The notes under the pieces are model-generated. The model made no database searches and was not told where the DNA came from. It worked only from the letters and a program-made list of their open reading frames with translations. 11,873 nucleotides of DNA from NCBI GenBank assembly GCA_034696485.1, contig JAQIWT010001218.1, positions 1 through 11,873 on the forward strand, in the 5' to 3' direction. The first letter of the stretch is position 1. Each line of letters begins with the position of its first letter. Made by a program: the position numbers and the translations under genes. Below, piece after piece: positions 7,257 through 11,873 of the stretch. This DNA is from Isohypsibius dastychi. Taxonomy: Eukaryota; Tardigrada; Eutardigrada; Parachela; Isohypsibiidae.

Positions 7257-10200
7257 ATGTCCTCCCGATTAGAAGGACGTGAGCGCCCGTATTTTTTATC
7301 CGATCTCTCCATTTTGTATCTCAGGTTAATCATGACAACCAATCCGGAAAGTTCTCCCTTTATTTTCGACGTTGTCTTTGGCTCAAGTCGACCAATTGCG
7401 ATCCACGGAAAATACCAGTATTCATTCATCAAATACGCCGGGGAAAATACTATTATTTACGGATGCAGATTTAAGAACAACTTTGCCAGGCCTTGCCACG
7501 GAAAAGTTCTGCTCGACTCGGAATCCGGTTTAGTAAGTCACTTTCACTTTCCCTTTCCGAGCAGACTTCGGCTAACCATTTATTACAGGGAATCCAAATC
7601 GCACCACATTGTCACCCACCTGAAGAAACCGGCAAAAAAAGATCATCTCGAAAATCGAATAAAGAGCACCTGGTCAAGGTTGCTGCAATTCAGCCGCCAC
7701 CGCATTTGTTGCCTTTTGTTGACAGTTCATGTGATGAATCGCCCGGTGGATCGCGCGCTAGCCCGAGGGCAGTTCGCGCTGCTTCACGCACTGCAAAGAG
7801 TTTAGAGAGACTGAGCGAGTATGAAAACCGGGTCGAACGCATTATGAATTGCGACCGTATGTAATTAGATCGGTCTTTTATGACAGCAATGCTCAGTCGG
7901 AGGCCGAAAGTGAAACTGTCCAAAAAACGAGACGAACGCCGAAACGAAAGTTCGCCGATTCAAGATCATCGGCAGATGAGTAAGGCGATCCAAATAAACA
8001 CTGTTCAACATAAAAACAATTCTTACCAATTCTTGTTTATTTATCGAACATCTTGCCATTTTTTTGAGTCAATTGTTTTCTGACAGAGCCAATACGACGT
8101 CAGCTTGTTCTGACAGAGACGATGCGATGTCTGTGTGCAAATTGCGGTCGACGCCGAAGAGGCCGCAAACGAGAAATCAACAAAGAAAAGAAGCAGCTGA
8201 ACTATGCGCCGTCGCATTGGAAGTGACGTGAGTAAAAACAATAACACCTTTTCAACCGCAATTTCCGACGTTTTTTTCGGTTTATTTCGGAGCAGGCACA
8301 CCGAAGCGGCCGTAACTGTAGCAAGGCCATCGCTGTTGGGAAGACCAAAAACCAGAAATCAACGACGACTCCAGATCCCACGGATACCATCGGTCTCGGA
8401 TGTCACGTGAGCAAACACAAATTCACAGAAGACACTCAAGTGCTTCGAAAATGCGGTTGTTCGGTTTCACAGAGAAATGTCGGAGTCGAATACGAATAAA
8501 ACTCAGTCGCCAGCTCCAAAGAGACCGGAGACTCGCAATCACCGAAGGGAACAAAACATCAACGAAATTGTCGAAGTGAATGCGGCGTGAGCATTTCATA
8601 ACATTCTGTTTCAATAAAGCTGATCAGCAATATATAACTTGGAATTGCAGATCTGATCTCGAAATGGAGCCGAGTGAATCAGACGTCCCATACCCACCAA
8701 GGCCCGCAACCAGGACTCAGCCAAGAGTCAGCAGAATTGACCCCGTTGAAGATCTGAAAACCAGGTGAGCCAAAACTTTATGCATTCGGGATCTCCGAAT
8801 ATCGATCATTCGAGATCTAAATCAATTCTGGAATGGTTTGTTTTCATTTCCACTCTGATTTCTTCCGCAGTGGAGATTCTGAATCGAATCTAAACGGTAG
8901 AAGTCCAGCACTGGCAAAAAGGCCCCTGACTAGAAGCCACCCGCGAACAAATGAGAAACAATGCATGCCACTGAAAGAAACGTAAGTCTCTGGTTTTTCA
9001 GTGAGAAATTAGTTTAGTTGTCACTCGGCTGAGTTCCATTTGAGCCAATCAGCGAAACGAATTTGATTCTGTTAATCAATGCATACAGGAGGAAGGAAAT
9101 CAAGGCCCGTTTTAGCAGGACAGTCATTTCCCTGCCACACAGGCCGCAGACCAGAAGTCAAGAGAGGAAAGAGCCGGCACCAAAAACGTTCGTTTTAAAA
9201 ACCACGTGAGGAACTGCTGTGCAGCCTAAGTCATCAATATGGAACGAACTGAACATTTTCAGGCCAAAAGCATCAACTAACTGTTCAACGTTGCCGACCC
9301 CTCCGACACAGGTTCGAAAGAGCTTGATACAAATCTTTCGTCGCAAGTGTATAAAAACGCCAGACAATCAGTATGGTTTTGCATTTTGTGGTAAGACATT
9401 GTTTGTTCACATGATCGTTTCTAGGCCGCATATAAACAGTGACAGAGAGCCTGGGCCTTCCCAACCAGAGCTAAGATCACAACAAGAAACTTCGTGGTAA
9501 GAAATGGAATATATGAACATCGGTATGGCTTGCAACTTATGTTCGTAGTGAGCGTGAGCAAGTGGACGACAACATTCAGACACCCATGTCGTGTCCTGGT
9601 TCACTCATAACTTCTGATGACGATGACAACATCGCACAATCTCCCGCAGAAACTGCAACGCCAGTTTGGGATCCAGAACCTGATCCAAGCCAGTACGTTA
9701 TCATGCCTCGATATCTTCATATTTGTGATTGCAGTTTTTCATCCAGCACACCAGATCGACTGGCGTCGCTAGAAAATACTCTCAAGCAAGCAGAAACTCA
9801 GACCGATAATTCTCTTGTGGTTCAAACGTGAGTTTCTGTCCTTAAGAACTATGTTAAATTTCAATGAAACGTGTTTGTGTAAGGTGTGTTAGCCCTTGCA
9901 CCCCCGCATGCAGTTCCTTAGCTAGTCCTGTCAGTGCCTCTTCACCTCAACCGATTTCCACTTCCCTTCTGCATGAATTTTGTGAAGGAGCTGATCGGGT
10001 CGACGATTCGCCGGAAATATCGCCAGATGTACCAAAAACGTGCGCAGTGATAGCTTTGTCTAGTAGAATAACGGAATACAAGTAATTTTGCAGTACCATG
10101 GAAGACGAAAACTCACTTGGCGTGTCTACATCGGACCAAAGTGCAACCGTCGAAAATAACGGTTCCGAAGATGCTGTTATTCCTAACCTCCCCCTGACGT

Positions 10201-11873
10201 GCGGTGCAATACATCCCGTGGAGATGGAGACGTCCAACTCTGAGCTAAACTGCAGTGTGGAAGCATCTGCTGAACATTCGCTTGAAGAAGAACGCTCACT
10301 CACTATCACGTACGTTTCAACAGCTGTGCAGAATATTGCCCCCCCCCCCCCAGTTCACAGGGCCCAGAAAATGGTTCTTGAAGAATGGCTGCTCACAACT
10401 TTCTGCATGGCAAGGTCAACGGACCAAGGTTTTAACAGGCATGGTCACGCTGGCACGAAGTCAAGTGAACCGTTCTACTAGGGTAGATACGAAAGTCAGC
10501 AAAACGATATGATTAACACCCCTCTTTGGACTTGATTTTTTGATTTTTGATTTGACGAAGCCACACTACCAAGCATAGCTTTTTACTTTCAGAGTGGCAG
10601 ATCACGAACATCTTGTGTTTTGCGATGAGTCATGAATTTTTCAAACGACAAATTTTGGGCTGACAAGCAAAAAAAACGTCACAAACCAACGCGAAAAGTA
10701 TCAAACTTAACTGACGACGTGACTTTTGCTGGTCAGCCCAAGACTCATAGCTCTTCGCAAAAAAGTAACCGCCAGGTTCAACACTCACGAAAATATTCCC
10801 CAATATCCTTACAAGAATATATCAAGAACAGATCTTCAAAACTGCACAGGCACTATCAGCTTCCTTGTGATTATGAACTTTTCTGTTGTAGCAGTGCTGA
10901 GAGCGGCCCGTTAACACTATCCGAATCCATCGATAGAATCATGGCATCGCTTCAATCCACGACAGAACCAAAAGAAGCTGCATCACCCTTGAGCAACGTG
11001 ACCAAAAAGTATGTTTGCCGAACTTACCGTATCGCGTTGGATAACTCAAACAGTTTGGTTTAGATTGCATAGCGAAAATTTCAGCTTGTCCACTTCTCCA
11101 AAACTCGCGGTCGAGTGCGAGCATGATCGGCCAATAGAGTAAGAAATCCTCAAAGTATTCACTGACGCTTCAAAATTTGCATGTTTTTTCTTGTCGCAGA
11201 AACGCACCGCAGAGTTTGCCAGTGGCCTTACCGATAACCGACGAACATGCTCCAACGGACCTCCCGTTTCCTGCACTTCAGTCGACCCCGTCGAACCATC
11301 TGGAAACGGCACCAGATTGCAGCAGGTGAGGCTCAAAAGAAACTTCAAGCCATTTTTTTTGATGAAATGGCTTTCTTTCAGCGAATCGAGTGGTGATTCC
11401 CATTCTTCCGTTGAACATCTCACAACATCAGAGCCTGCAGACAGCTTTCGTGTGACAACTGAGGAATCATCTGAGCACGGTTTAAATGAGCATCTCAGCA
11501 GGTATGAGTTCCGAGCCACTTGTTTCTTTGTAAAACCATCACACTGGCAGTTTTGCAGCCCGTCCAGCGATGTACCCACACAACCAAACTTATCGGATCC
11601 ATGTACAGTACAAAGAGATATAGAAGACGGAAAGGATGTCGACACATCGGCTATTTCCGAGCTGGAATCAGAACTGGCAAGGTTACACGAAGATCTTTTG
11701 CGACTTGATTCACAAGACGAATGCCACGTCACAAACGCTCTCCATGACATCATTCATGCTCCAACTGAGCATGTTTCCGAGCAGTCAGTGAAAACTGGGC
11801 GGTCAACCACGCCCATTGCACTGGTTCTCCCAGCCGAGTCCATTCAAGCCGACCCTGACAGTATACACGATCC
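7257..11873 (+). CDS. Gene C: FLYWCH zinc-finger protein with many phase-2 exons, 3' partial
   Basis: Probably nuclear; exact role unknown. Confident exons: 7257-7532, 7589-7818, 7887-7979, 8087-8227, 8296-8406, 8473-8586, 8651-8764, 8871-8981, 9089-9205, 9263-9370, 9425-9496, 9549-9692, 9735-9827, 9914-10039 (or from 9884), 10094-10309, 11085-11138, 11200-11325, 11382-11501, 11559->11873. Less certain: 10361-10459, 10593-10628, and 10751-11008 or 10892-11008. Intron 1 is phase 0; every later placed intron is phase 2. Start: ATG 7257 follows an in-frame TAA at 7248; ATG 7332 is an alternative that keeps the whole finger. After the FLYWCH finger come basic, NLS-like stretches (GKKRSSRK; RRTPKRK), the R-P-x-T-R-x-[QH] exon array, acidic Ser/Pro/Thr-rich sequence (SDDDDN), and a short leucine-rich helical segment (ELESELARLHEDLLRL) in the last exon. 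About 970 codons are visible and the end lies beyond the window. The zinc-finger exons are sure; the assignment of everything to one gene rests on consistent phase and frame. Confidence 0.7.
7359..7621 (+). other. FLYWCH-type zinc finger split by an intron
   Basis: The domain runs from about FIFDVVFGSSRPIAIHGKYQ through YGC, nine residues, C (Cys codons 7464-7466 and 7494-7496), then across intron 7533-7588 to H-C-H (His codons 7607-7609 and 7613-7615). The family pattern is an N-terminal Phe, GY.Y, W.C, C, then H.H. All four metal ligands are present; the Trp of the usual WxC is replaced by Tyr-Gly-Cys. FLYWCH fingers bind DNA or proteins in chromatin factors such as Drosophila mod(mdg4) and also occur in some transposases. 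No transposase catalytic domain is visible here. Confidence 0.7.
8087..9205 (+). repeat. Array of six symmetric exons, each with one R-P-x-T-R-x-[QH] motif
   Basis: Exons at 8087, 8296, 8473, 8651, 8871 and 9089 are mostly 111-117 nt (the first 141) and all begin and end in phase 2. Each has one motif copy near its middle: KRPQTRNQQR, GRPKTRNQRR, KRPETRNHRR, PRPATRTQPR, KRPLTRSHPR, HRPQTRSQER. Weaker matches flank the array (KTRRTPKRK at 7887-7979; PELRSQQ at 9425-9496). Equal size, equal phase and shared motif point to tandem exon duplication. Any of these exons can be skipped without changing the frame. Confidence 0.75.
9735..9827 (+). other. Gene C exon with a TQT motif
   Basis: The exon encodes a short helical stretch (RLASLENTLKQ) followed by AETQTDNS, with TQT at 9796-9804. 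TQT is the anchor of dynein light chain LC8 binding motifs, which often lie beside coiled coils. The motif is short and occurs by chance, so partner binding is only a suggestion. Confidence 0.3.
10310..10891 (+). other. Gene C stretch with uncertain exon structure
   Basis: After the phase-2 donor at 10310 the next acceptor follows a run of 13 C (10339-10351). AG at 10353 leads to a stop after a few codons; AG at 10360 keeps a frame open to TAG 10479-10481, with possible phase-2 donors at 10415 or 10460, neither strong. A small exon 10593-10628 with a good acceptor (TTTTACTTTCAG) is possible but its donor (GTCATG) is weak. From 10632 a frame stays open into the well-placed end at 11008, so coding may begin at 10751 or only at 10892 (acceptor TTTTCTGTTGTAG). 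Decay, an error at the C run, or unusual splicing could each explain this. Confidence 0.45.

Noticed and set aside
7819-7864. Exon 2 of gene C reading on to a stop at 7862-7864
   Set aside because: A phase-2 donor GA|GTATGA at 7819 joins cleanly to 7887 and continues the same pattern as all later exons. A short isoform remains possible.
10083-10085. In-frame TAA that would end gene C, with an apparent 12-nt GT...AG insert
   Set aside because: A 12-nt intron is not credible. A phase-2 donor AC|GTGCGC at 10040 gives a normal 54-nt intron to 10093 that removes the stop and keeps the frame.
11046-11753. 235-codon open frame on the minus strand
   Set aside because: It overlaps four well-spliced gene C exons and their introns, and has no recognisable family or splice logic; it is a shadow.

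Overview
The window is nuclear DNA from a compact invertebrate genome. Introns are mostly 50-70 bp with GT-AG ends, exons are short, and there are no operons. Two of the genes encode animal-type natriuretic-peptide/guanylyl-cyclase receptor ectodomains. An ecdysozoan such as a tardigrade is my guess from intron size and gene content, but nothing here proves the taxon. All three genes I can model lie on the + strand.

Region 1 (1-2137) is gene A, which has lost its 5' end to the window edge. It has twelve exons encoding an ANF-receptor (type I periplasmic-binding-like) ectodomain, one transmembrane helix and a 27-residue tail, then a stop. Region 2 (2138-3480) is about 1.3 kb with no convincing gene. 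A stretch at 3181-3330 weakly resembles the kinase-homology domain of receptor guanylyl cyclases and may be a relic. Region 3 (3481-6575) is gene B, a complete tandem paralogue of A with a TATA box, signal peptide, the same twelve-exon structure, one transmembrane helix and a 37-residue tail. No kinase-homology or cyclase domain was found after either tail, so both look like NPR-C-type short-tail receptors. Their tail exons share a motif that resembles the Trp-containing juxtamembrane segment of guanylyl cyclases. This suggests descent from a full-length receptor cyclase.

Region 4 (6576-7256) is the spacer between B and C. It carries a 28-bp tandem repeat at the end of gene B, a roughly 190-bp foldback/MITE-like element with perfect 26-bp terminal inverted repeats, and an 18-bp palindrome containing an exact NRF-1-type site. 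That site probably belongs to the promoter of the next gene.

Region 5 (7257-11873, running off the end) is gene C. It starts with a FLYWCH-type zinc finger split across exons 1 and 2, followed by about twenty short exons. Every confidently placed intron after the first is phase 2. Six consecutive exons (8087-9205) each encode one copy of an R-P-x-T-R-x-[QH] motif, so the middle of the protein looks built by tandem exon duplication. The part from 10310 to 10891 is hard to model and may contain a sequence error at a 13-C run or real decay.

A and B should act together as a locally duplicated receptor pair at the cell surface. C is an unrelated, probably nuclear protein.
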